DNA from: UBA6544 sp049601975
Lineage (GTDB): Bacteria > Pseudomonadota > Alphaproteobacteria > UBA8366
DNA length: 29,511 bases
NCBI GenBank assembly: GCA_049601975.1
Contig: JBMYRC010000043.1
Location: forward strand, 1-29,511
Reading direction: 5' to 3'
Shown: in pieces, positions 8,800-16,472 of the stretch
How positions within the stretch are numbered: position 1 is the first letter of the stretch
How the letters are laid out: each line of letters starts with the position of its first letter
The notes under the pieces: model-generated
The model's database searches: none
Seen by the model: the letters and a program-made list of their open reading frames with translations, nothing else
Told to the model about the DNA's origin: nothing
Program-made: the position numbers and the translations under genes

Positions 8800-8987
8800 G
8801 TCTAGCCCTCGTTTTAGAATACCCCATCGTGGTACATGGGGCGTGGCGTTTCTAGAGTGTGCATGTTCCGTTCACACGCTTGTGCGACGTACTTGTTGCT
8901 TGAAAGTTATGATATTGCGCGCCGCTCATCTTTCCAGGACATGAATTCCGATGGGCTAAGCCTACGAATTCACGGCCGTCGCTCTTC

Positions 8988-9905
8988 TTATCCCTTGTAC
9001 GCCGCCAATATCTCCGCGCCCGTCGCCGACCACACACTGTCATGGCCCATGATGTGTTCCAGCGCGTCTTCCAACATCTTGATTCGATGCGGCTGGCCGG
9101 TGCACCAAGGATGGATCGTCAGAGTCATGATGCGCCCACCTTGGGTTTCCGCCTCTCGGTAAAGCACATTGAAGTGATCGCAAATTTGCTCCGTGAATTC
9201 GCGCTCCGTCTGGCTCATATGCAAGATAATGTGTTGATCGCTGATTTCGTGCGTGTGCGGCATCGAGTGGATGTCGCCGGATGACGTCTTGAGCGGGAAC
9301 GGCATATCGTCGTTGACCCAGTCGGCGACATAATCAACGCCTTCTGCTGCGACGAGGTCGAGCGTGTTCATCGATTCCGAACGGGCCGGTGAAATCCATC
9401 CGGTCACTGATTGACCCGACATCTCCCGCAGGATGGAGAGCGATTCTTGGACATACCCGCGCTCCGTCTCGAGGTCTATCTCGCTGTGATGCAATTTCCC
9501 CATATCGACGCCGTGAGACATGACTTCCCAGCCCCGCCGCGTGACTTCGTGCATCAAGAAAGGATAGCGCTCCGCGACTTTTGAGTTGAACGCGACGCTG
9601 GCCTTAAGATCATACTTATCCAGCGCCTTAAAGACGCGGAAGGCGCCGACGCGGCTGCCGTAATCGCGGGATGAATAAACACGGGGATCCGGATAGGGCG
9701 TCGTCGTGCCGCCGGGCGCGACGAATGGTTCTTTCGGCGTATCCATCGGGAAGTATTCCAGCACCGGCACGATCCAGAGCGCAACCTTGGCGCCGTCCGG
9801 CCATTCGACCGGATCGCGGCGCGGCAGGATCGACCAATCGTAGCGGTCGTTGTCGATGCCGTAGCGGCGGTGAGGATAGCGGACGTAATCGTCAGACAAG
9901 CTCAT
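8988..9905 (-). CDS. PuuE-like NodB-fold hydrolase (polysaccharide deacetylase family), copy A
   Basis: I place the start at ATG 9905 because it overlaps the TGA of the upstream paralogue (ATGA). An in-frame ATG at 9938 would overlap more. The 305-residue protein has the NodB (beta/alpha) fold: WPDGAKVALWIVPVLEYFPMD, the Arg-rich SSRDYGSRVGAFR block, EVMSHGVDMGK, GWISPARSES and LTIHPWCTGQPHRI. The usual metal set is absent: the Asp-Asp motif is replaced by VLEYFPMD and the second His of HxxxH is Met135. That matches the PuuE allantoinase branch, which is known to be metal-independent. A ureide- or cyclic-amide-opening hydrolase is therefore more likely than a sugar deacetylase; the substrate is unknown. 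Confidence 0.82.
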   Translation of the reverse strand: MSLSDDYVRYPHRRYGIDNDRYDWSILPRRDPVEWPDGAKVALWIVPVLEYFPMDTPKEPFVAPGGTTTPYPDPRVYSSRDYGSRVGAFRVFKALDKYDLKASVAFNSKVAERYPFLMHEVTRRGWEVMSHGVDMGKLHHSEIDLETERGYVQESLSILREMSGQSVTGWISPARSESMNTLDLVAAEGVDYVADWVNDDMPFPLKTSSGDIHSMPHTHEISDQHIILHMSQTEREFTEQICDHFNVLYREAETQGGRIMTLTIHPWCTGQPHRIKMLEDALEHIMGHDSVWSATGAEILAAYKG

Positions 9906-10846
9906 GCCATCTGCGCTCCCGTCATTCTCGGGGGCCACTCTTTCTTATGCTCCGCGATAGCTTCAACCGCTGCGTCGTAGTGGTGCTCGAAATAATAGTC
10001 GGCAATCTCGCGGCTGGTCGTCACCCAAACCTCTTTATGCCCGGTGATGTACTCCAAAGCCTCGGCGAAAGCGTCGAGCCGGAACGGGCGCCCGATCAGG
10101 AACGGGTGCGTCGGGATGCACATGACGGAACCGTTCTCGTCCGCTTCCTCTAGCAATCGGTCGAAGAATGCTTTCTGGACTTCCCGGAACTGGCGCGGCG
10201 TGACGCGCGGTCCGTTGAAGAGGGTGAAGTCATTCAGCTCTACCGAATAGGGCATCGAGATCATCTTGCCCTTCGGCACATTGAGCGGCACCGGTTGGTC
10301 GTCGTGGAAAAGGTCGCAGACATAGGTGAAATCGTATTCCGCGAGCATTGGAATACTGCGCTCCGTATGGGTGATCGCTGGAGTAAGCGAGCCGATAACC
10401 CGCTGGCCCGTATGTTTCTGGATGCTCTCGATCACGTCCTCGATATAGGCGCGCTCTTGCGCCTCGTTCATGCCGTAGAGGTAACGGGTGTTGTAAATAC
10501 CGTGGCTGAAGAATTCCCAATCCCGTTCCTTGCACGCTTCGATGACTTCCGGGTGGTGGTCGAGTGTCGCGACATTGAGGGAGACGCTGCCCCGTACACC
10601 GTATTGGTCCATCGCTTCCAACATACGCCAGAACCCAGCCCGATTGCCGTAATCCCGGTGCGAATAATGGATGACATCTGGCAAGGGGCGCGGCATCGCG
10701 CGGCGGTGCGGGTTGAGTGGCGGATCGAACTCGTAATTTTCGATATTCGGCGCCACCCAGAAGGCAATCTTTTTACCCTCGGGCCAGGTCAGCTTCGGGC
10801 GGTCGATATAAGGCCAATAATCGTAATGTCCGGGATCGCTTTTCAT
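9902..10846 (-). CDS. PuuE-like NodB-fold hydrolase (polysaccharide deacetylase family), copy B
   Basis: The 314-residue protein is a paralogue of the gene that follows it. It shares the WPEGKKIAFWVAPNIENYEFD beta-strand, the HYSHRDYGNRAGFWR block, His115 in FFSHGIYN and IPTHPFLIGRPFRL. Asn119 sits where the metal-binding HxxxH motif has its second His, and no Asp-Asp motif is present, so the site looks metal-free as in PuuE. It begins 5 bases after the nitroreductase stop and its TGA overlaps the next ATG, so nitroreductase, copy B and copy A form a tight operon. Sequence divergence between the copies suggests different substrates or a hetero-oligomer, which is speculative. Confidence 0.83.
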   Translation of the reverse strand: MKSDPGHYDYWPYIDRPKLTWPEGKKIAFWVAPNIENYEFDPPLNPHRRAMPRPLPDVIHYSHRDYGNRAGFWRMLEAMDQYGVRGSVSLNVATLDHHPEVIEACKERDWEFFSHGIYNTRYLYGMNEAQERAYIEDVIESIQKHTGQRVIGSLTPAITHTERSIPMLAEYDFTYVCDLFHDDQPVPLNVPKGKMISMPYSVELNDFTLFNGPRVTPRQFREVQKAFFDRLLEEADENGSVMCIPTHPFLIGRPFRLDAFAEALEYITGHKEVWVTTSREIADYYFEHHYDAAVEAIAEHKKEWPPRMTGAQMA

Positions 10847-10851
10847 CGCGC

Positions 10852-11676
10852 TTAGAACTTGAAGCTGCGCCGGATAAACTCCACGAAGCCGCCTCGCTCC
10901 AGATGCGAGACTTGCCGCGACTTATCATCGGACCAACCATAGAGTTCCTTCTCACCGTATTTCTCGACCTCGCGTTGGCGGTTCATCGGATTGCGCTCGG
11001 CGCGGCGCGCATCGTAGCCGTCGATCTCCGCCTCGAAATTACTGTCGTCGTAACGATCCTTGTGAACCATCACGCGGGGCGGCAAACGCAAGCTGACCCA
11101 GGGCTCCCAATCGGGATAGCCGACGCAGAGCCCGGCGACCGGGAAGACGTGGTTCGGCAGTTCCAACATTTCTGCGATTTCCGCGACCGGCTCGCGCACG
11201 GCACTAATCGGGCACGTGACGAGCCCTTCCGCTTCGGCGGCCCGAATGAAGGCGGACATCGCTAAGGCCGCGTCGACCGTCGGATTGAAGAACGTATCCA
11301 ACTCCTCATGCGCGAGCTCCGTGCCGCGCAGCTCACAGACTTTACGAATACGCCGCCCATCGCCACAAAAGACGAGGAACACCGGCGCCTGCGCAATCCA
11401 CGACATCGACGGAATCAGCTCCGCGACCCGGTCTTTCTTCGCATGATCGTCGACATGCAACACTGCGTATTGCATCAGGTCCGACTTGGTCGGAATCGAC
11501 AACGCCGCCGCGAACAGCAACTGCAAAAGCTCATCGTCGACCGGCTTATCCGCCCAGCGCCGATGCGAGCGATGCGCCAATTGCCGAGCGATCTCTCCCT
11601 CCGCCGGGCGGTCCTTGCCAAGGTCGGTTTTCTCGCCGTAGCGCGCTTCGTAGAGATCGGCCAGAGTTTCGGTCAT
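10852..11676 (-). CDS. nitroreductase family FMN oxidoreductase
   Basis: The 274-residue protein has the nitroreductase fold. RSHRRWADKPVDDELLQLLFAAALSIPTKSD is the N-terminal FMN phosphate-binding Arg region, the central dimer helix is DAALAMSAFIRAAEAEGL, and VFPVAGLCVGYP is the typical FMN-proximal strand. A C-terminal extension of about 60 residues (rich in Arg/Tyr/Glu) resembles NfsA-type enzymes and would wrap the partner subunit. Expected chemistry is NAD(P)H-dependent reduction of a nitro, quinone, enone or imine-like group. AGGAAGGA lies about 8 bases before ATG 11676. It heads the operon with the two PuuE-like genes, so it probably acts in the same pathway. Confidence 0.87.
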   Translation of the reverse strand: MTETLADLYEARYGEKTDLGKDRPAEGEIARQLAHRSHRRWADKPVDDELLQLLFAAALSIPTKSDLMQYAVLHVDDHAKKDRVAELIPSMSWIAQAPVFLVFCGDGRRIRKVCELRGTELAHEELDTFFNPTVDAALAMSAFIRAAEAEGLVTCPISAVREPVAEIAEMLELPNHVFPVAGLCVGYPDWEPWVSLRLPPRVMVHKDRYDDSNFEAEIDGYDARRAERNPMNRQREVEKYGEKELYGWSDDKSRQVSHLERGGFVEFIRRSFKF

Positions 11677-11711
11677 GTGATTGTCCTTCCTGCGATGTGC
11701 CAGAACTATAG

Positions 11712-11757
11712 CTCAAGCACTAATTCTGGATTCCCGCGATGCGTGCTCCGGAATGAC
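11712..11757. repeat. interspersed palindrome-type intergenic repeat, copy 1
   Basis: The stretch starts CTCAAGCACTAATTCTGG and ends GCTCCGGAATGAC. It aligns, in opposite orientation, with 18816-18857, sharing both end blocks. Its CTGGATTCCCGC...GGAATGAC core also matches one arm of the inverted repeat at 13216-13241. This is the widespread proteobacterial intergenic repeat type whose translation gives 'IPAFARMT'-like peptides. It lies in the 128-base gap between the nitroreductase and hydrolase genes. Confidence 0.7.
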
Positions 11758-11804
11758 ATGAGTGGAATTGTCGCCTGAGACTGCGTAATTGACCGGAAGC
11801 ACAT

Positions 11805-12566
11805 TTAAGAAACCATCCGCTCCAAGAACGCGCCCATCTCCGCATCGAAACGCTCAGGGTTGTCGATGTTAACCGCGTGCCCCGCGTTTGGCACCACGAC
11901 CTTATGGCTACCGGCGATTTTGGCCTCCATATAGTCGCTCGCACCGATGAACGGCGTATCGTCGGCACCCACCAACACCAATGTCGGCTTGTCGATGTCG
12001 GGGAGTGAGAAGATCACTTCCGAATTGTCGTGTGCCAGCATGCCGCGCGCCGCGTGGGCCAGGCCGCTCGCGTCGCGATGTTTCGCCAACAGAACTTCAA
12101 GACGGTCGCCGAACACGGAAAGGCCTTCACTCTCCAAACGCTCTGCCCGTCGCTCGGCCGTCTCGTTCCATTTCAGCCGCGCTTCGTCCTTCTTGAATCC
12201 AGGGCCGCAACCAAACAGCATCAAGGCTTCGCAACGCGCCGCGTGGACCCGGTGAAAGGCGAGCGTCGAATAACCGCCGAGCGAATGCCCGCCGATGATC
12301 GCGCTCTCCAGGCCGCATTCGTCCAATACCGCTGCCATATCAGCGACCGTGTGTTGCTTCGAGTAGAGCCCGGGATCGTCCGGGTAATCGCTCTCCCCAT
12401 GGCCGCGCATATCCCAGACGATGATGCGGTAGCGGTCCTTAAATGCCTCGATCTGGCCCTGCCACATCTGGCTGGTGGCGCTGTAGCCGTGGGAGAGCAG
12501 AATGGTCGGCCCCTCGCCGTGATCCTCGTAATAAAGCCGCACGCCATCGCGTGTCAGATACGCCAT
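11805..12566 (-). CDS. alpha/beta hydrolase in the sarcosine oxidase operon
   Basis: The 253-residue protein has a complete alpha/beta-hydrolase set: oxyanion motif LLSHGYSATSQMW, DMRGHGES, nucleophile elbow GGHSLGGYS (Ser at about 94), the acid in GADDTPF and the histidine in NAGHAVNIDNPE. The cap region is Arg/Glu-rich and short. The start ATG at 12566 lies 2 bases after the soxG stop, with GGAGGGG about 5 bases upstream inside soxG, so it is co-translated with the sarcosine oxidase genes. This placement suggests it releases or processes a substrate or product of that pathway, for example an ester, amide or carbamoyl derivative. The specific reaction is not deducible. Confidence 0.88.
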   Translation of the reverse strand: MAYLTRDGVRLYYEDHGEGPTILLSHGYSATSQMWQGQIEAFKDRYRIIVWDMRGHGESDYPDDPGLYSKQHTVADMAAVLDECGLESAIIGGHSLGGYSTLAFHRVHAARCEALMLFGCGPGFKKDEARLKWNETAERRAERLESEGLSVFGDRLEVLLAKHRDASGLAHAARGMLAHDNSEVIFSLPDIDKPTLVLVGADDTPFIGASDYMEAKIAGSHKVVVPNAGHAVNIDNPERFDAEMGAFLERMVS

Positions 12567-12568
12567 CC

Positions 12569-13156
12569 CTACCCCTCCACTTCATAGCCGAATTCTTCCG
12601 CCGACACCGTCAACCAATGCCACATATTCGCCGAGTAGCTTCGCGGTACGTAAAGTTCGAAAGCTTCCGGACCGACCCTATGCAGCAACACGCCCGCATG
12701 TTCGACCATTGTGTGGGCGATGGCCTGTACGGGAAACGCATCGGTGTGCAGATCGACCGCGATACCTTTTATCAAGACACTTCGGGCTGCCTCGCCCTTG
12801 AGACGCAAGATCGTCCGGCTGTCCGAGAGGTCGAGCAGCATCGCGTCCTCATCCGTCGCGACACCGTCGAAGCGCTTCATTAAAGCCGGGTCGTCGGCGG
12901 TAAACCACAGCCGCTCCGCTCCCGTCCAGATCACCGTCACCGTGTCGGCGACACTGGCAATACCGAATGCGTTCGGAACGGTGCCACCCGCCGCAGCTGC
13001 AAGGCCCTTTGAGACGCTATCAAACGTGTCAGGCCACCCTGCCACTTGGACGATAGAACGACCGCGCACTTCGGAGAGTGTGACGCTGGGACTGTCGCCC
13101 GCGCCATAGCGGCCCGGTTTGATGTGACTGGCGAGCTGGGAGCGGGCTTCAAGCAT
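12569..13156 (-). CDS. soxG: sarcosine oxidase gamma subunit
   Basis: The 195-residue protein matches SoxG, the non-catalytic subunit with a GcvT-like fold. Features include SEVRGRSIVQVAGWPDTF, the PNAFGIAS region and DLSDSRTILRLKGEAARSVL, followed by the conserved C-terminal block AHTMVEHAGVLLHRVGPEAFELYVPRS. The reading frame stays open upstream to 13243, but that part translates to SRRRESRLTGLAEWIPAFARMTG, which is repeat-derived; MLEARSQ at 13156 is the natural start. It follows soxA after a 98-base gap that holds a long hairpin. That gap is unusual inside a sox operon whose other junctions are within 12 bases. Confidence 0.9.
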   Translation of the reverse strand: MLEARSQLASHIKPGRYGAGDSPSVTLSEVRGRSIVQVAGWPDTFDSVSKGLAAAAGGTVPNAFGIASVADTVTVIWTGAERLWFTADDPALMKRFDGVATDEDAMLLDLSDSRTILRLKGEAARSVLIKGIAVDLHTDAFPVQAIAHTMVEHAGVLLHRVGPEAFELYVPRSYSANMWHWLTVSAEEFGYEVEG

Positions 13157-13169
13157 GCTTTTCGCTCCC

Positions 13170-13241
13170 GTCATTCTCGCGAAGGCGGGAATCCATTCGG
13201 CAAGTCCAGTCAATCTGGATTCCCGCCTTCGCGAGAATGAC
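13170..13241. repeat. perfect 26-bp inverted repeat between soxA and soxG
   Basis: Left arm 13170-13195 (GTCATTCTCGCGAAGGCGGG + AATCCA) is the exact reverse complement of right arm 13216-13241, with a 20-base loop at 13196-13215. No mismatch is seen over 26 bp. The transcript would form a very stable hairpin inside the sox operon. There is no T-run, so it is not a classical terminator. It belongs to the same repeat type as 11712-11757 and 18816-18857, and looks like a complete REP/BIME-style palindromic insertion. Confidence 0.93.
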
Positions 13242-13254
13242 AATGGAATTAGAC

Positions 13255-16185
13255 CTAACCACGTAACTTCTCCCCGTCCGGATCGACGAAATGCGGGGAG
13301 ACAACTTCGACTTCGATGTTCTCTCCCTTCACCGTGCGGCAGGCGAACATGCGTGTGCCGTGCCGCTCCGTACCGTTAGAGACCAAGGCTAAGCCGATGT
13401 AATGGCCCAGTTCCGGGCTATAAGAGACCGACGTGATGTGACCTAACACGCCCGCCGCCGAAGGGTCGGCCGTCAATTCATCGAACGATCCCACATCGCG
13501 CACCGGGCGGTCGTGCGGATCGAACGGCGTCTCACGGATCAAGGAGCCGGAGTTGAGATTGAGGGAGCGGTCGACCGGAATGAGGCCGACCAAACAGTCG
13601 CGGCTCTCCTCCAGCAAAGCCGGTCGGTGCATCAGCACGCTGCCGACATAATGCTTCTTCTTGCTCGCCATGCGGCCGAGCCCGAGATCTTCCATACTCG
13701 TCTTGCCGTCCAACTCCGGCCCGGCGACATGGCCTTTCTCGATGCGGAGTGCGGCCATCGCTTCGGTCCCATAGGGCACAACATCGAAGGCTTGCCCGGC
13801 GTCCCAGACCCGCTCCCATAGTGCGTGGCCGTAGTCGGAGGTAGTGTATATCTCGTAGGCGAGTTCGCCCGAAAAACTGATACGAAAGATGCGTACCGGC
13901 GCGCCGTCGAGCGTGCCTTCGCGCACCCCCATGAAGGGCAGCGCTTCGTCCGACATATCGATGTCTGTGCCGAGCGCGGCCAACAGCTCGCGGCTTTTCG
14001 GCCCGGCGACGGCAATGCCCGTCCATTGATCGCTGACCGACGTGAGATGCACCCGCAGCTCCGGCCAAGCCGTCTGCAGCAGCATTTCCATATGCGCCAT
14101 GACCGGTCCCGCGTTCGCGGTCGTCGTGGTCATGAAATAGTGATTCTCGGTTATGCGCGACGTGGTGCCGTCATCAAAGACCATGCCGTCGTCGCGCATC
14201 ATGATGCCGTAGCGCGCACGGCCCACCTTTAGGCTCGAGAACATATTAGCGTAGACCCGGTCGAGGAATTCCCCCGCGTCCGGCCCCTGCACATCGATCT
14301 TACCGAGACTGGTGACATCGACGATGCCGACCTGCTCGCGCACCTCTTTCGCTTCCCGGCGATAGGCCGCGTGAATGTCCTCGCCGTCTCTTGGGTAATA
14401 GCGAGGCCGCATCCAAAGGCCCGCTTCGACCATCACCGCGCCGTGCTCCTCGTGCCAATCGTGGATCGGCGAGAAACGCTCCGGCACGAAATTGCGACCG
14501 ACTTCGCCGCCCGCGACCGCCCCCAAAGCTGTCGGCGTATAGGGTGGACGGAATGTCGTCGTCCCGACTTCCGGGATGGAAAGGCCGCGCGCTTCGGCCA
14601 TCAACGCTAGGCCCGCGATATTCGCCGTCTTGCCCTGATCCGTCGCCATGCCGAGCATGGTGTAGCGTTTTAGATGCTCGACCGAGACATAGCCTTCACG
14701 GTGGGCCAGTTCGATATCCTTCGTCGAGACGTCGTGCTGAAAATCGATGAACGCCTTTCCCATACCACCTTCCGGCTGGGGCACCTTCCAGAGCGCGCGG
14801 CTTGGCACTTCGTCCGTCCAGTCACCGGTGCTACCACCAACCGCTTCCTGGTTCGGGCCCAACAGATCACCGGGCAGGAAAGCCTGTTTAGTGTCGTCGT
14901 ATGTGGGGCGCCCGCCCTTATGGCTCATCAAGTGGACGACCGGCGACCACCCACCCGAGATCGCCAAGAGGTCACAAGAGATGCGGCGCATCGGACCCGA
15001 GAGAGCTTTCCCATCCGATGATAATGCCGCGATCTCAACGGCGCGCAACTTTTGCCAACCTTTCGCCCGTTGCACCACCATCCCAGACAAAATTTCGATA
15101 CCGGAGGCCCGAGCCTCTGCCGCTAACGCCTCAGGCACATCGCTGCGCGCGTCGACCAAGGCGGTCACGTTCACACCGGACGATGCCAAGTCGATGGCTG
15201 CTTGATAGGCGCTATCGTTATTAGTGAAGACGACCGCGTTCCGTCCCGGCAACACGCCGAACCGCTTCACATAGCCTTGCGCCGCCGAAGCCAACATGAT
15301 GCCAGGCAGATCGTTGTTGCGAAATACCAGTGGGCGCTCCAGCGCACCGGTCGCGAAGACGACGCGTTTGGCACGCACGACCCAGGATCGTTGGCGCGGC
15401 TGTCCTTGGGGCGGCACCGGCAGATGATCCGCCACCCGCTCGACCAACGCGAAGGAATTGCCGTCATACTGACCGAAGGCCGTCGTCCGGGTCATCACCG
15501 TGACGTTGTCCATTGCCGCCAGCGCATCGGCATCGGGCGTCGCCTGGCCGGTATTAGCGGCACTGCCGCCGAGCCACGCCATTTGTTCCACCAGCAAGAC
15601 ACGATTGCCCTTCTCGCCCGCCGCGCGTGCCGCCGCCAATCCTGCGGGGCCGGAGCCAACGACCAACACATCGCAGAAAGCGTGGGCGCGTTCGTAGCGG
15701 TCGGGATCGGGTTGATCGGGCGCGATGCCCATACCCGCCGAACGCCGAATAATACGCTCGTAGACCGGCTCCCAGAATGATGCCGGCCACATGAAGGTCT
15801 TGTAATAGAAACCCGCGACCAAGATCGACGACAACAGATCGTTGACGCTCATCACGTCGAGGCCGAGCGACGGCCAGCGGTTCTGGCTTTCGGCCACAAG
15901 CCCGTCGTAAATCTCCACCATCGTCGCCGGTACATTCGGCTCCCGCCGAGCACCCTGACGCACGGTGACCAGCGCATTCGGCTCTTCGGGTCCCGTTGCG
16001 AACAAGCCACGCGGTCGGTGATATTTGAAACTTCTGGCGAGCAAGCGAACGCCGTTCGCCATCAAGGCAGAGGCCAGGGTGTCTCCCGCGCAGCCTTCGT
16101 AAGACCGTCCATCGAAGGTGAAACGAAGGGGTTGGCCCCGGTCCACGGCACCGCCGTCGGCGCGACGGAATTTTTGCCCGGCCAT
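13255..16185 (-). CDS. soxA: sarcosine oxidase alpha subunit
   Basis: This 976-residue subunit of heterotetrameric sarcosine oxidase has domains in order. First is a 2Fe-2S-like/ubiquitin-like N-terminal domain (FTFDGRSYEGCAGDTLASAL), then an FAD/NAD dinucleotide-binding domain (DVLVVGSGPAGLAAARAAGEKG), then the aminomethyltransferase-like GcvT domain with its C-terminal barrel (REQVGIVDVTSLGKIDVQGPDA onward). With SoxB it oxidises sarcosine to glycine and passes the methylene to tetrahydrofolate. I choose ATG 16185 because GGAGGT ends 7 bases upstream. A GTG at 16194 is in frame but overlaps that site. The start lies 1 base after the soxD stop. Confidence 0.95.
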   Translation of the reverse strand: MAGQKFRRADGGAVDRGQPLRFTFDGRSYEGCAGDTLASALMANGVRLLARSFKYHRPRGLFATGPEEPNALVTVRQGARREPNVPATMVEIYDGLVAESQNRWPSLGLDVMSVNDLLSSILVAGFYYKTFMWPASFWEPVYERIIRRSAGMGIAPDQPDPDRYERAHAFCDVLVVGSGPAGLAAARAAGEKGNRVLLVEQMAWLGGSAANTGQATPDADALAAMDNVTVMTRTTAFGQYDGNSFALVERVADHLPVPPQGQPRQRSWVVRAKRVVFATGALERPLVFRNNDLPGIMLASAAQGYVKRFGVLPGRNAVVFTNNDSAYQAAIDLASSGVNVTALVDARSDVPEALAAEARASGIEILSGMVVQRAKGWQKLRAVEIAALSSDGKALSGPMRRISCDLLAISGGWSPVVHLMSHKGGRPTYDDTKQAFLPGDLLGPNQEAVGGSTGDWTDEVPSRALWKVPQPEGGMGKAFIDFQHDVSTKDIELAHREGYVSVEHLKRYTMLGMATDQGKTANIAGLALMAEARGLSIPEVGTTTFRPPYTPTALGAVAGGEVGRNFVPERFSPIHDWHEEHGAVMVEAGLWMRPRYYPRDGEDIHAAYRREAKEVREQVGIVDVTSLGKIDVQGPDAGEFLDRVYANMFSSLKVGRARYGIMMRDDGMVFDDGTTSRITENHYFMTTTTANAGPVMAHMEMLLQTAWPELRVHLTSVSDQWTGIAVAGPKSRELLAALGTDIDMSDEALPFMGVREGTLDGAPVRIFRISFSGELAYEIYTTSDYGHALWERVWDAGQAFDVVPYGTEAMAALRIEKGHVAGPELDGKTSMEDLGLGRMASKKKHYVGSVLMHRPALLEESRDCLVGLIPVDRSLNLNSGSLIRETPFDPHDRPVRDVGSFDELTADPSAAGVLGHITSVSYSPELGHYIGLALVSNGTERHGTRMFACRTVKGENIEVEVVSPHFVDPDGEKLRG

Positions 16186-16186
16186 C

Positions 16187-16462
16187 TCAGACACCTCCGC
16201 TCGAGGACGGCTTCGCGAATGTCACACTCGACACTTCATGCGTCACCGTATCCCGCTCAACCACTAGCCACTGACGGCAGCCGAGCGAATGATGCCAATA
16301 TTCCGTATGCGCGCCCTTTGGATTGTCGCGGATGTAGACGAAATCTAACCACGCCTCCATATCGCTCGACCCGTGCTCGGGTCGCCTTTTCGTGGCGTCA
16401 CCCGCGTAGGTGAATTCACCATGGTCACGCTCACCGCAGAAGGGGCACTTGATCCTGATCAT
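16187..16462 (-). CDS. soxD: sarcosine oxidase delta subunit
   Basis: The 91-residue protein is SoxD, the small zinc-binding subunit. Cys6 and Cys9 lie in MIRIKCPFCG, and the second ligand pair is in the WHHSLGCRQW block (His58, Cys62). It also has the family's YWHHSLGCRQWLVVERDT and VYIRDNPKG segments. The frame is open further upstream to 16501, but ATG 16462 matches the family start and is preceded by AGGGAG. The start overlaps the soxB stop region (12 bases) and the stop sits 1 base before soxA, so soxB-D-A are translationally linked. Confidence 0.95.
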   Translation of the reverse strand: MIRIKCPFCGERDHGEFTYAGDATKRRPEHGSSDMEAWLDFVYIRDNPKGAHTEYWHHSLGCRQWLVVERDTVTHEVSSVTFAKPSSSGGV

Positions 16463-16472
16463 CGCCCGCTCC

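Noticed and set aside
7987..8805. Long plus-strand ORF (272 codons) opposite the CmcJ-like gene
   Set aside because: It is antisense to a well-conserved protein, with composition typical of a shadow frame and no recognisable domain.
13170..13241. Rho-independent terminator or CRISPR-like repeat
   Set aside because: There is no T-run after the stem and only one palindrome, without regularly spaced direct repeats.
13157..13243. N-terminal extension of soxG to 13243
   Set aside because: It is entirely encoded by the palindromic repeat (IPAFARMTG-type peptide); the family start is at 13156.
15202..15780. Plus-strand ORF of 192 codons opposite soxA
   Set aside because: Antisense shadow; soxA is highly conserved here.
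16186..16194. GTG 16194 as soxA start
   Set aside because: It would overlap the GGAGGT site that is ideally spaced for ATG 16185.
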